The position numbers and the translations under genes were made by a program. A DNA stretch of 64,000 bases from Megaleporinus macrocephalus (Eukaryota; Chordata; Actinopteri; Characiformes; Anostomidae): positions 3,783,889 to 3,847,888 of the forward strand of contig CM038720.1 in the NCBI GenBank assembly GCA_021613375.1. Direction: 5' to 3'. Below are positions 41,507 through 53,851 of this stretch, one piece after another (the first letter of the stretch is position 1; each line of letters starts with the position of its first letter). The notes beneath the pieces are model-generated. The model was not told the DNA's origin, ran no database searches, and saw nothing but the letters and a program-made list of their open reading frames with translations.

Positions 41507-41512
<6 letters not shown>

Positions 41513-41592
<80 letters not shown>

Positions 41593-41627
41593 TTTTTTCT
41601 TTTTTTGTCTTTTCTTTCATTTTTTTG

Positions 41628-41658
<31 letters not shown>

Positions 41659-41710
41659 TTTTTTTTTCACTTCCTTTTTTTCTTTTTTCTCTCCCCTCTT
41701 TTTTCTCTCC
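41513..41710. repeat. TA array followed by T-rich and ATT repeats
   Basis: About 75 bp of perfect ta, then a T-rich tract with a tattattatt run at 41633-41658. An aaataaataaataaa run follows at 41735-41755. Confidence 0.95.
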
Positions 41711-41939
41711 TTTACTGCCTGTCAGGCCTGGCTAAATAAATAAATAAATAAAATAAAAATACAAACACTGACAAGAATAGGCTATAGAAACCTATAGAGC
41801 TGTTCTTGTAAAAGCAAATATGTTTGATACATTAGTGCATTCGGATCACCATTCTGATTGCAGAAATTGTCAGACAAAAAAAAAACAAAAAAAACAAAAG
41901 CAAAAAAAAGATAAGAAATGATGAGAAAGTGGAACCACT

Positions 41940-42900
41940 CTGTAAAGTCTTCTCCAGCACACCCAAGGTCAGGACTCTGTAGTGGTCAGTTCATGTGAGT
42001 TCTCATGGCTCCAGTTTTACAAACTGAGCCTCATGAATCGCAACACTGTCCTCCTGGAATATGGACATGTCCATCAGGAAAAAAGCTAATTCATTGATGG
42101 GATAATCTGGGATAAAGTATATTCTGCTGGTCAGCTAACTTTATTTTATTACCACATAACGTTACTGAGCCTCAGACTGAACAACTAAAACCACATCAAA
42201 TCATAACACTGCCCCCAGAGGCTAAACTTTTTCCAACATCCAGTCTTTTTATGTTCTCCAGCAAACTGAAGCTGGTTAGCCTCACTAACAAGTGTCCACA
42301 CAGCTGTTTAGTCCCAGTGCTGTGAGTTCTGAATGCATGGAAATGATCTTACTGTCACTGTTAAACACAGTCATGAGCTCTACCTTCTTTTCATGAAGTA
42401 GAGGTTCTCCAATGTTGTAAATATTTCTTACACACTATGTCCATCTGTTAAAGTGAAGGAAATTTACCCCAAGCCCAGGAGATAATGTCAGTTGGAGTTC
42501 AGACTGATTGGACTTTCCTGTAGACCTTCTCAAGGACCTCAGCATCTTCAAGAATTCAGCATATATGCCTCCCTCTTCATTTTGATGGCAAGAAAGAAAG
42601 TTACACCACTCTCAATCTAATGTGCTGGCCAGTTCTGAACCCAATTCCAGCCATTCCAGCTTCTCCTCACTAGGTCTTTGTTTGATGTGGGACAATAATT
42701 TGATCTGTTTCTGAAACACATTGAGATCTTTTTCTCAACCAAAGGATTCATCTTCACACACAATGATTTAAGAAATAGGAAACTATTCAATACACTATCC
42801 AATACAATTGGTGGTAAAATAATTGTTACCAGCTGAAACCCATTAATCACTGCGGTTAATATCCAATCAGAGCCTCTGGAGTATTTGCTCATTTGAGGCT
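41940..42900 (-). pseudogene. Tc1-like transposase relic, heavily mutated
   Basis: On the minus strand the sequence follows a Tc1-family transposon through the transposase to its upstream end. Landmarks read on + are actctgtagtggtcagttca, cacataacgttactgagcct, aacactgcccccagaggct, ggttagcctcactaacaagt, acagctgtttagtcccagtg, actgttaaacacagtcatga and, near the end, accagctgaaaccca. Stops and indels break every frame; the longest remnant is 91 codons (42617-42892). Identification is from remembered teleost Tc1 sequence, not a search. Confidence 0.7.
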
Positions 42901-44955
42901 GTGTATGTTACATATGTTACATTTATAAAATATTCAGTTTATTGACTATTTTATAGTCTAATTGAGTCACAAGTGTGTCTCTATGATGTGTTATTAAGTC
43001 TAGTATATGTGAAGGTATGTAAGTTGGCCTGTTCGCTCTTCACAGGCTGTTAGAGATGGAAGCTGCAGCGTCTGAGGAAACGCTCCTTCCTCTCATCACC
43101 AAGGCAACCGCTGCAGTGGTTAGAGGCATCAGCCATTTTGTGTGCTCGCTCGCTATTTGCACGTCTGCGGAGCTCCAATAAAATGGTGGCTTATTATTGT
43201 CTGGTAGAAAATATCTCACCAGCCTATGTAACATTATCTCATATCATTATAGCAGCATGTGGTTATACATATTCTCTACATCACATACAGGAAATACTGT
43301 TTAACTGTGTTTGGCATGAAAGATACCATCACAAGATGTTAAATAATCAGTTCTCGTTCTGGATTAGTGTCTCGAAGGAAACAACTGCAGTAATGTTTCG
43401 ATAAAAACGAGCCTCTGTGTTGTTGTGGAGGCAGCAATGCTCTGTCATCGAGCCTCATTTCTCCTCCACAGGCTTCACTGTGTCACCGAGCATGAGTCAC
43501 TGTGTGTGTACCAGCAGGACTGGAGCTGCTGCTCTTGGGAATGAATCTCTGGCACTGAGCGAAAGCGGAAAAATCCTGGTTTCCATCCGTTTGTTAAAGA
43601 TTATCAGCATCTCTTAAACAGACAAACGGTAGATCAAAAGAAGGATTGGCTGATTGTCAGTAAAGCTGCATTTGATGAGTATCGCCTTTATCATGTGAGA
43701 CACATATCAGTGGTTTTCAAACTGGTCCCCCACAAACAGTCCACAGTTTTGCTCTACTTTAAAAATTCTTAATGCACGAATTATAACAGGGTAAATTGTT
43801 GGCATATGAAAAGTACAGTTCTTTTCATCTGTAAAAACATCTTTATTATTGAAAACTAAACAAACTATAACCAAATATTTACATAGTTAAATTATTATCA
43901 TTTTAACTAGTAATATGTTAAATCGTTTAATACCCCTGCTGCCTACAGTTCCAATTACTGCACTATCTGGACTTTACATCGTGGCACATCTGCTACCTCT
44001 ACCTGTAAAACATGAACAGTATATAATCTAAGAAGTAAATATTGTTGTTAAAACCATGCAGGCCAGTAATGTAATTTGTAACCCAGATAATGTTTTTTTT
44101 TTAAATATACAAAGTAGAAATACTTTTTCCACCCAAACATTGCAAAGTTTAGTCTAAGAGTAACTGAGTGGTATGTAAGTCAGTTGAAGTCTACTACAGC
44201 GAAGGTACACCAAAAGGCAACAAATAATTTCCAACATTTGCCAGCAACAAAAAAGATCAAATCAAAATGGGTTTAAAAGATAAAATTTGAAAGTTTAAAT
44301 ATTCCAGAATTTTTCTTTTATTTTTGAAGAAATGTTGCCTAAATTTTGACCAGTTGGTCAACTTTAGACATTCTCAGGTAAAGAATTTCAAGTGCCTATA
44401 GAAAAATGCACTTGTGCAAACAGGATTCCTGGTTGTGTAATATCATCTGGTATTCATCTTTTTAAAGTGAAATATGTTATTTTTCACAATTAAATACTCC
44501 TAAATCATGAATTTTATAGTACTGCATTTTAGTAAAACTGAGATAAAGTAACAGCCAAACCATATAATCGCAGGTTAACTCCCAACACATACTGCAAACA
44601 GACTGAGAACCACTGACGACTACATAACTACCTAAATCCCTATGAGTTTTCAATAGATGCTTATTTGATGAAGGCCAAAGTAGACTGTGAATATAAACTT
44701 ACTTTAGCTTTTATGAATTTGATAGGCAATTTGGTGAAGAGCAGTATAACACATACAAGCCTTTCATCATTAAATTAGTATTAAGATTATTCTGTCAAGT
44801 GTACATTCTTATAAAAATCTCATTTCCCTTCAATCTCAGCTGTTAGGACAACTAAAAAGACTGTAAATTTTTATATGAACTTCTGTCTGCTGTTATGAAA
44901 GGCTTATTGATGTTTTCCTAGCCTGCCGTTCAGTGTTGTTATCATCATACAGACA
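42901..44955. other. Intergenic DNA, mostly AT-rich
   Basis: A GC-balanced patch at 43030-43180 includes aaggcaaccgctgcag and the motif cagccattttgtgtg, which also occurs at 54105. The rest (43600-44950) is AT-rich, with no ORF above about 60 codons and no repeat that I can define. Confidence 0.4.
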
Positions 44956-45070
44956 TAGACATGGTTAATGTTAGGGGTCTCAACCAAGAACGGGTGTAGC
45001 AGTTCCTGAGGGGGTGAATCGAACCCAAGTCTGCAGCAATATTACCCAATATATTAAACCAACCTCACCA
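44955..45070 (-). mobile_element. Possible tRNA-derived SINE remnant
   Basis: The minus strand contains gggttcgattcaccc, close to the RNA polymerase III B-box (GGTTCGANTCC), preceded by ggtttaatatattgggtaat and followed by aggaactgctacacccgttc. It lacks a foldable tRNA structure, so it is not a tRNA gene. Weak identification. Confidence 0.4.
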
Positions 45071-46640
45071 ATTTGGTACTTTACTGAAGAGCCCCGTTTA
45101 TAAAGAAATATGATACCTAAATAAACCTGTCATGACAGCTGCTATAGCCCTAAATATTTATTTTTATGAATAACAAAGATCACATTTGCCCAGTTTGTCA
45201 ATCTAAGTTTACTAAAGTAGCCTTTATCAAAGACGTCTGTTGGATTAGGCAGTTATTGTGTTATGTACGTTGACATGACAGTTGTCATGGCAAGGCGTCA
45301 TGTAAAGTATCATCACATATTTTATCTATAAAACCTTTGACCCAGTTATAATACATTTTGTTCATTATTTCAAACATAATCACATGATTGCTTGTGATTT
45401 GATGAATCAAGTTTCATTAACCTTTCCTACATCTCTGAAGCTTCAGTAGATTTTATAAGTAAATGTCCTACTTCATGAATCTTAATAGAGCTTCTTATTC
45501 TGAAGCTGATTTTTTCCCTTCTTGGTGCTGGTGAGCTGCTTAAATATGACTGACAAACTAGGTCATCTCCTGTAAAGCTGCAGAGCTCTGGAAGCTATAA
45601 ATGTACTCATCTGTCATCATGTTCTTCTACAGAGCTAATCATGTATGTGAAAGTTATTTAAGCTCATATTAGGCACTTTATTATGCCACCATTATATATA
45701 TATATACCGAAAGCATTAGCTATCTTGCTTATTAGATTCCTTAGCCTAACCCTTTTGGTTCCATACCATAAGTCCTGCTGGTATAGAATTTGAGCAAAAA
45801 TCAGTCATCAATCTTGAACTTCCCATAGTTGTCATACATGTCTCATATATATTAGGGCAACTTCTACATGCCTAGGTTATAAATTACTTTAATACAAAAC
45901 AAAAATTTTAGGTATTAAAAAGATAATTTCTTTCATCACAAAAAAGAAACACCAAAATAATTATTTACATTTTTTTATAATGATTTAAACATCAATATTT
46001 TGCTACTTTGGCATTGTCCCCAATCCTGACTTTAAAACTTCTGGGCCCCAATAAAATACTAAAAGTGATCAATTTTTGAAAAAGATTACAATATGAGTTT
46101 CATAAAAACTTATAAAGAAACAAAATGTACTGTTTAGTTTCGTATTTGTACAACCTATGCATATTTTTGAGCAATATATTATCATCCTTAACATAATCAT
46201 CATTACCGCAACAGTGTATGACTTTGCAGGGAATTATTTAAAGGTAGCACTTGTTTATGTTGTAACCATGAAACCAAAGACTCACAAAGGAGCACATGTC
46301 AGCCATGAGTGAATAGTGACATTTTAATGTCATTACCAACACATAACCTGTTGAGATGGTAATGACATTTGTTGATGGTAATGACAGGTTTCCAATTTCA
46401 CCATCAGTATCTTTTAAATTATTTAGAAATTAAATATAATTAAGTCTAGCGTGATTTTATAATGACATTCAAGTGAAATGCATTACTTTATAAAACTAAG
46501 ATGGCAAAAAGAGGCAATATTATAGTACCGGTCAAAGGTTTACATATATAAAATAGGCCCCCTTTAAATGTCAACTTTTCATTTGTTTCAATCTGCACAA
46601 GGTAAAACCATTATGGAAAATATACTCAACAGCAGACATG
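45071..46640. other. AT-rich intergenic DNA downstream of the protocadherin transcript
   Basis: No gene supported. At 46527-46546 tagtaccggtcaaaggttta resembles a Tc1-type terminal repeat without a visible partner. A gttgacatgacagttgtcat palindrome-like stretch is at about 45270. Confidence 0.4.
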
Positions 46641-46644
46641 GTTG

Positions 46645-49075
46645 TGAGTTCTGACAAACTTTTATTTGAAATGTAAGTGTTCCATTAATAAACAAGAACA
46701 TAAACAAATAAACAGCCATATAAATATCTGCATTATAAAATAAAAGCGTAACATGAAGCGCTAAGCATTTAAAAAGAAGGTTATCACGGTCGAATACAGA
46801 AAGGTATTCAAGCAGCAGACAGACATTTAGATATATATATAGATAGATTCATAGTTAAACAGACAGGAATGGCATTCCGGTAGCATTAACAGTTGACTGT
46901 AATTACAAACACAGAAGACTATAGAGAGATGGGTTGGGGGGGTAGAGCACGCTAAAAACCATAGGTATTTCTTTTTTTTCTTTTTTTTAAGCTTAAAAGT
47001 TCAGATGATTGAAGAAATAAAGAGAAAGAGAAGGAAAAACACAAAAATATGCACAAAATTTCACAAGCCCTAAAAGCTACGATTGCGTGTCTTGCAGAGA
47101 CTGCAGGTTGTATGTACAGTTCGGTTAGTTGGTGAGCTTGAAGCTTTTGTATCTATAACACTACACTTGATCAGTTCTCTCTTTTTTTAGTTTTTCTTTT
47201 TCTAAAAAATACTGAAACATTCCTGTGTGTTAGCCTGATCTTTGTGGCTCTAGTTTATACAGACAGGTTACATATCTTATTTACACGGTGATGAAGGGTT
47301 GGTGCATTTTAGGGTTGTGCAGAATATAAGAGGGTGGTGGCCGAGGATGGATTGGCCTAAGGTAAGCTTGAAACCAGTTTTCCATACTTCCCAGTCTATG
47401 ATCTGTGCTTGCTCCGCCCACAAATACATTCTCTGCCTTTACGGTGTTGCAATCGACCCGATGTAGCCTGGTTTCAATCACAACACAGTCCAGCTTGATA
47501 GCATTGCATATTAAACTGGAAACTCCAAAACAAACATTGCAAGAATTTACAACTATTTATAGTCATTTGTCTTGCTATGTCGTCAATTTAGTTAAGAGCC
47601 AATTCCCACCAGTTAGATGGGTCTCCACCTATCACATGATGCTACCAAGCTGAGATGGACAGCACATGCTTCCTGCAAGATTGCATGATATCCAGCCAGA
47701 GACACTGAGGACAATTATGCTGTCTTGGACTCCTGGCCAAGGATAACTGTGGGACAGTTCTTCCAACTATTTAGAAGGTTGTTCCACTCAGGAACCCGAG
47801 AACTTCCTAGACTTTAAGTATAAATGAATTGATTTCTGGGTGGAGCATGGACAGGTCAATGGCAAAGTGTCTTCATTCACTTGATAGCCACTTTAGATCA
47901 AGGCTTAACTTTAAATGCAACTGAGCAACCAACCAATTAACCGACACCTTACTAGCTTCTAATTGACCCTAAACTTGTCAGGAACAGTCCAACCAACCCA
48001 GACACCTTCACCTTTAAGCACTTTGACATAACTTTGGGTACACCAGTCCCCCATTCACTCAACCAATATGGCATAACCCATACACCAAAAGCTTGAGTAA
48101 CCTCTACCTTATGCAAACCATGGCATACCTCATCTAATGCAAGTCCACAGGATTGATTTACAGCTATAGTAGATCTCAGCCATTGGATTCATGATAGCTG
48201 TGTACATATTGTTAACCTAACATCGCCTTAATGATTTTTATGAATGCAATGATTCCAATCTTATTCCATTTTTCCTACAATACAAACAAGCCAACTTTTC
48301 AGTTGCTGGTGTTTTACATGGACAATGTATTGTCTTACTCTAAATGTGTTTAAGATTTACTGCAACTTGTGACACTTTAATATCTTTCTTGCACTGCATA
48401 GTTAATTTTTAATACTCTTATTGATGTCGAATTGGATCATGCAAATATAAAAAATAAAACAAAAAAACCAAAAAAAAAAAACATAACAGGACTTCTGGGG
48501 GCTATGGCACATCCTCTTTACGAACCTAATACCGACATATTTCATTCTTGTTACCACAAGAAGGATCTACTTTGCATTAAAATGAACACAAAAGCCTTAT
48601 TTTTTCTTCAGTAACGCTATCTTACAGGACAGGCTTCCCTTGCTTTTGGAATCTGAACAGATCTCACCCTATTTAGTCCCTCTTGATGTTTCCGTTCCAA
48701 CAGTAAAGTAGAAAACAATCCCAAAAAGTAGAAGAAACTGACCAAAGCCCAGTTTGCATCAAAATAATATGCAACAAAAATGGAAGTTAACATACGGTTT
48801 AAATGAATCATCTCACAACATAAAGATATTCTGATTACTGGCCCCTTAAACTCTACGACTTCCATTCTTCTCGTAACTACAGAACTTTACACGGTAGTTC
48901 CATAATAGTTACTGAACGCTCCATCCTGGCTAATGGACATAAACGAATAATAAGCCCAGAGTTTAAGGGGTTTAGACATTCGAGCGAGGGAAAAGTTTAC
49001 ACGTGCAGAGGAGAAACGCTCAGATCCCCACAGCTATGCTAATTCTTCACAGCTATGCTCGCGCTTCACTCTGCC
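46645..49075 (-). other. Probable 3' UTR of the gamma-protocadherin transcripts
   Basis: No coding frame follows the stop codon at 49076-49078. The first convincing polyadenylation signal that I pick on the minus strand is AATAAA (tttatt at 46661-46666 on +), giving a 3' UTR of about 2.4 kb. Earlier AT-rich hexamers exist, so shorter ends are possible. The 66-codon frame at 47281-47481 is taken as chance. Confidence 0.5.
46661..46666 (-). terminator. Candidate polyadenylation signal AATAAA
   Basis: Canonical hexamer on the minus strand, followed downstream by a T/G-containing stretch (tttgtcagaactc, then accatgtctgctgttg). Chosen by position and composition only. Confidence 0.45.
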
Positions 49076-49308
49076 TTACTTCTTGTCCTTCTTGGTTGCC
49101 TTCTTCTTGCTGGCCGGAGTCGGGGCGGCCTTTGGGGCCTCTGCTGGAGGCAGGGCCTGGGGTGGGGGCAGAGCCTGCTGGGGCATCTGCTGCTGGGGGT
49201 TGGCCGTTAGCGTAGCCGTGCTGCCTGGGATGTAGACGTTCTGGCGGTAGTCGGGAACGTACTGCGCATTATAGCGAGGACCCAAAGTCGCTGTGGCTTC
49301 ACTGGCTT
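49076..49308 (-). CDS. pcdhg: Gamma-protocadherin constant exon 3 (C-terminal coding exon)
   Basis: Encodes the last 76 residues plus one split codon of every gamma-protocadherin made from this cluster. The acceptor CTCCTCTCAG ends at 49309; the first two bases complete a Glu codon begun in constant exon 2, giving [20 protein letters not shown] and then [27 protein letters not shown] is the invariant block of vertebrate gamma constant tails. A P/Q-rich insert (about residues 37-55: [19 protein letters not shown]) replaces the glycine-rich linker that I expect from mammals. The chain ends in a lysine-rich [10 protein letters not shown] before TAA. The cytoplasmic tail is known to bind FAK/PYK2-type kinases and to control trafficking. 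The open frame upstream of 49308 is intron. Confidence 0.95.
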
Positions 49309-49319
49309 CTGAGAGGAGA

Positions 49320-49400
49320 GTGAAGGGCATGGGGGGAGGAGGGATGGAACGAGTGAGGGAGGGAGGAGGTGGAGAGGGAGGATAAAGGAGTAAAAGAAGG
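49320..49400. repeat. GA-rich purine tract next to the exon 3 acceptor
   Basis: Plus-strand gagggaggaggtggagaggg and neighbours. On the transcribed strand this is the extended polypyrimidine tract of the acceptor. Confidence 0.7.
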
Positions 49401-49451
49401 AGGACAGGAAGAAGAAAGAAGTTATAACATACACCACTTAATGTAGAACAC

Positions 49452-49482
49452 ATACACTAGCATTCAGAAGTTTGGAATCACT
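49452..49482. mobile_element. Tc1-type terminal repeat, solitary (left-facing)
   Basis: acactagcattcagaagttt then ggaatcact matches the terminal repeats at 51378-51412 (inverted) and 52131-52150. It may be the outer end of an element reaching to 51412. Confidence 0.5.
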
Positions 49483-50379
49483 CATCAATGATATTTGTTC
49501 ATAAAGAGGATCTGAAATTAGGTTTTTTCAAATTTGTATTACAGAAGCAAATCATAAATTTAGGAATGTTGTTCTATCTTACAGCATCTGAGCTTAAGTT
49601 AGGAACTCCTAAACCACTCAATCAAGTGATGGTCAACTGTAATGTCTGTAATCAAACAACTGAAGACATGTGGACAATGTGTTCCAACCAAAATTCTACT
49701 TATATAGAAAAAAATGGGAAACTAAATTAAAAAGTTTGAAAGGTAAAACTAATTACACTTTAATCTAATAAATATTAATAGACAATAAAAATATTCAAAA
49801 TTATTTTCACTAGTTTTTGTGACTTTATGCTGTCACAGTTGCCTATTTTATTTAACTAAACAGTAAACGCTAATGTCAGAAGCTTTATACAGCAGCGAGG
49901 ACACCAAGAATTTTTTTTCCTAAAATTTAAATGAAGTCATTGGCCTGTAAGGGAATTTAGGAAATGCTAATCTATAATAGCTGTTGTCTTAAATTTGATC
50001 CTAACTGAAGAAACATTCATAGCCATGTCTCTGTAATACAGCCACTATAGACACAGTACAGAAAACTCTAATCACTTTTGTTTTAAGTTAAAAAAATCTG
50101 AAAACTTTTAATATTTTTCCATATTTGCTGAATATTATCTTAAGTAACCAAGCAACTTTTCATACAAGCAACTTTTCATACATACACAGCTAAAATGTAA
50201 ACAAATAATCAAAATCATGTTAAAAATGTAAGTTAGGTATCTAGACAGCTACTATTACTGATGTAACACAGTTTAAAACAAGCATGAGAAACTAAAAGTT
50301 ATGAATAGCTGTTGATCAGAACGTCGCTGATACTTAGTTTCAGTTTCTGTTTCCTGAATGCTGACGGTGCTGATGTTAT

Positions 50380-50820
50380 ACACTGTCCTGTCACAGTCAT
50401 GGCTGTGACTGGCTATGACGACACAGAGGCCTAGACTTTGGTAGTTGCTGTTTGTTTGTTGCTGTGAAAAGGTTCTTAATTGTCCTCAAAGCAACTGTAC
50501 TTTGATCATATTATTGCTCACCGTGTTTAGTTTTGCACAAGATTTCATGCTACCAAGAGTAACTTTGACTTTGTGTTTGGTTACCAAAGTGTCTCACTTC
50601 TCCTGTTCAGTCAGGAACACCATTACTATTATAACACAAGTCTTGTATACGTCTACTGTTTCAATATAAGGATATTTGTCTATGCAAAATTTAATAAACA
50701 CTCTAACATTAATGTTTATCTTAAATAAAAACTAACCCATTCAAAACAAACATTAAACTATCAACGTGTAAGTAGGCTTCAGTATGACTTGTCCGCTGAA
50801 ATAGGTATAAAATAGACACA
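50380..50820. mobile_element. Unclassified DNA transposon remnant, copy 1
   Basis: Reads cacagtcatggctgtgactg, agcaactgtactttgatcat, attgctcaccgtgtttagtt, ttcatgctaccaagagtaac and cttctcctgttcag. The same blocks occur inverted, in reverse order, at 52190-52600. No transposase frame remains. Confidence 0.75.
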
Positions 50821-50830
50821 TAGCCTCTTT

Positions 50831-51069
50831 ATCATCGCTTTCCAAGGACAAATATGTATCTCCACTTTAGTTGATTTTTATTTTTTTTACATTGTTTGAA
50901 CACAATATCTGACACTGACATTGTGTGAAAATTCCATGATGAATGGACCAATAAAAATGCTCCAAAATAGCTTGGAAAACATTGTGGTTCCATTGACTTG
51001 CATTACACATAAAGACTGTTTTTGGTTTCTCTTGTAAAGTCACTTGTTTTTCTTTGGTCAGCGATGATA
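50831..51069. mobile_element. MITE, 'tcatcactgtcc' family, copy F
   Basis: Starts atcatcgctttccaaggaca and ends tttctttggtcagcgatgat, so the terminal inverted repeats are recognisable. Internally it has atgaatggaccaataaaaat and ggttccattgacttgcatta. Confidence 0.82.
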
Positions 51070-51377
51070 TATAAGTATAAAAGAGTGTATTAACATGTAA
51101 AACATCAGAACATCAATTGATGCTGCACACAAATTTGGTATTAGGTCACATTTCTCCATTATGGACCATTTTGGTCATGCTTACAGACAACTGGGAGTAT
51201 TTCACATACAAGCAGTCTGATTGACTCTACATCTTAATAACTGAACTAAGCAGAGTAAATAATAATAATAATAACAATAATAATAAGAATAAGAATAGTG
51301 CCCCATATAATTGTACAAAACTAGCCTATTAGAAAGATTTTATACATTTATTTTCAACCAAACTGGTTTTATATAAT

Positions 51378-51412
51378 CTAAAACGTTGATTCCGGATTTT
51401 TGAATGGTAGTG
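51378..51412. mobile_element. Tc1-type terminal repeat (right-facing)
   Basis: aacgttgattccggattttt followed by gaatggtagtgta is an imperfect inverted match to 49452-49482. If paired, it bounds a 1.96-kb element containing later insertions. Confidence 0.5.
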
Positions 51413-51924
51413 TAGCTCACAGTGACTAAAGCTCTGCACTGCAGCTCTTTCTGTGACCCGCTTTCGCCTCCCCCTCCCCCATACATTATGTATTCTGTAC
51501 CACGTGCATGAGCGCTCACTGCTTGGAAGCAATCACAGGTTTATCAATGCTCAAAGACGAACACCCTTAAACAACACCCAAATTACGCTCACAAACAGGG
51601 GCTTGTGTTTCACTGACAAAGCCTGTCTTTGTTGATTTTTTTGTCCATAGCTAATCTTTTGGAGAATTTATGATTTGTTCATCTGGGTAGCTGCAATTTT
51701 ACTAAATAAATGGTGAATAGAGTTAATTCATAATGAGCGTCAGTGAATAGCCCGTCCTTAGAACTCATTCAGCGCTCGGCGTCAGAAAGGGGAACAGTGG
51801 TGACGAGCCAGTGCTGCATTTGCAGGCGGTCTGCAGCTGTTACTGAGGAAGAAAGACTCCTCTGTCCTTTAGCGCTCCATTAGTCTATTAGGAGTCAATG
51901 AGAGCTCGGCTGCATTGTGCTCAC

Positions 51925-51990
51925 TGGAAGCATCTCTCTCTTTCTTTCTGTCTTTCTGTCTTTCTGTTTCCCCCTCTCTCGTTTTGTCTC
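51925..51990. repeat. Pyrimidine-rich tract with tctttctg repeats
   Basis: tctctctctttctttctgtc followed by tttctgt units inside the constant-region intron. Confidence 0.85.
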
Positions 51991-52130
51991 TGGCTTTATT
52001 CCATCTATCTACTGTCAGGCAATGGTGGCTTGAGAGTTTGACCTTGAGGTGTGATGTCATTCACTGCAGAGGCGGTTTTGTACATGATCCACTGATTCAA
52101 CTAAAATAGAAAACAAGGTTAACTGACCAT

Positions 52131-52600
52131 TCAGAAGTTTGGAATCACTATGTTCACTAATATAAATGTCTATTTTATACGTACATCAGCTGAGAATTCA
52201 TACCGAAGCCTAAATTGATAGTTTCCTGTTTGTTTTGAATGGGTTAGTTAGAGCTTTGAAATTTTGTATAGAAAAATATTTAAACAGTAGCTGTATGCAG
52301 GACTCTTATTATAGGAGTAGAGTTCTTGATTAAACAGGAGAAGTCACTTTGCTAACATGACGTTACTCTTGGTAGCATACAATCTTGTACAGAACTAAAC
52401 ATGGTGAGCAATAATATGGGCAAAGTACAGTTGCTTTGAGATCCAATGAGAGTGTTATTACACATTATGAGCATAGTGCTGTTTCCACATTGACTTTCAT
52501 AACTTCTTAATTAAATGTTATAATTGTAGGGAAAAAAACAAACAAATGGTGTCCTCATAGCTAGTCACAGTCATGACTGTGATAGGATAGAGTTGAACGT
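52131..52600. mobile_element. Unclassified DNA transposon remnant, copy 2 (inverted)
   Basis: Begins with the terminal repeat accattcagaagtttggaat and continues with the reverse complement of copy 1: aacaggagaagtcac, gttactcttggtagcatac, ctaaacatggtgagcaataa, aaagtacagttgctttgaga and gtcacagtcatgactgtgat. The far end is not defined. Confidence 0.78.
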
Positions 52601-53562
52601 TTGTCTGTTCACAAGCAGAAATAACATTACCACCATTTCTGGACCTCCAATAGGGTGCAGACAATAGAGTGCGCCTAAATCAGAAATTTGCAGGATTTCT
52701 GGGGTCAGTATGTCTGATTCCCTGATGGCAATTCTTGGCCACGTCATGCTCTACTGATCTGTGGAGTCTGGCTTTGTCATAGAATTTTAAAGTCAGATTT
52801 TATTCGTAAATAAGACACACAGCTGTCAACTAAATAATCTAAAAAGTCAAACTATTTATACTAATTATAGTAGCAACACATTGGGATCATTTCATATATT
52901 CATCTACAGCCTTTATATTACTGAAAACTGAGACGTAAAGAGTTGCCTTCAGGGAACCAGAGATGCTGACCCCAAGAATATTGTAAATTTGTAACTGACT
53001 TAGGTGCACCGTAGGCGGCATTGCCTAGACCACATTGGACATCACACACATCTTTTTATTGTACTAATGAATTTAACAATTATGCAACTTCCTTCCTTCT
53101 TGCTAGTTCATGGCTAGATAAATTAGTTCATAATGCCTCAACCTTTATTTACTCAGGGTTATTATACAGTCATCTTACAATCTTTAAAATGGTTCTCCAA
53201 GGGTCCTTTAGTATGGGGAGGAGTATTATACAGAACCATGAGCACTCAAAAAAAAAACAATTTGAATGCATGAATGGTTGATTTAATGGTTAAATATTCC
53301 TTAATGTGAAACAAGTTCTGTTTTTTTGTGGTTACTATAGCGCAGTTAGCACTGCCAGAGTCCTGCGAGGCAGCTAAATCAAGCATATCTTCCTATAAAA
53401 TATCTATTATTCATCATATTTGATGGCAAATTTGTATTTTAATGTATTTTATTTTCGTTGACTGTTTTACCAACCCAGCTGTTGTTGATCACACTCCTAA
53501 GGTACAGTTGTACATATAGCAGCATGTTTGTAATGCTTAACATATTAACACATAGCACTTAT

Positions 53563-53612
53563 GTAAGTTGCTCTGGATAAGAGCGTCTGCTAAATGCCGT
53601 AAATGTAAATGT
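53563..53612 (+). mobile_element. LINE/SINE 3' tail remnant
   Basis: ttgctctggataagagcgtc, tgctaaatgccgtaaatgta and aatgtaatg match in inverted form the 3' tail of the L2-like element at 25080-25140. Only the tail is left, so it is either a severely truncated LINE or a SINE sharing that tail. Confidence 0.8.
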
Positions 53613-53851
53613 AATGTCAATTTTAGAGTGTGTATTGGCTGGGTTGTTCTGAGTAGGACACTTATTGTGGACGTAGGCTTAGCCTGCAAGCTGCAAGTAC
53701 TGATTTACTCCAATGCTGGTGAATGAAAAGACATATATAACATATATGTGTTGGCACCCCCATCAAAATTGAACCCCTGGCAAAGACGATGGATGAAACA
53801 GGGATCAAGGATACAGGGATCTGATGGAAAGAGAGGAAAGAGCCGACTCAC

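Larger units (their letters stand above)
49309..53851 (-). other. Intron between constant exons 2 and 3 (4543 bp)
   Basis: Bounded by GTGAGT at 53851-53846 and a pyrimidine-rich CTCCTCTCAG at 49318-49309. It holds inverted transposon copies (50380-50820 and 52131-52600), MITE copy F, a pyrimidine run at 51930-51985 and a LINE-type tail at 53563-53612. I see no alternative coding exon. Confidence 0.85.

Noticed and set aside
44955..45070. tRNA gene
   Set aside because: Only a B-box-like element is present; no acceptor stem, anticodon arm or A-box at the right spacing.
47281..47653. 66- and 82-codon frames in the 3' region
   Set aside because: They lie within the inferred 3' UTR, overlap each other on opposite strands, and have no family signature.
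49309..49453. N-terminal 48 codons of the frame covering constant exon 3
   Set aside because: They precede the acceptor and encode the intron's pyrimidine tract (L/P-rich).
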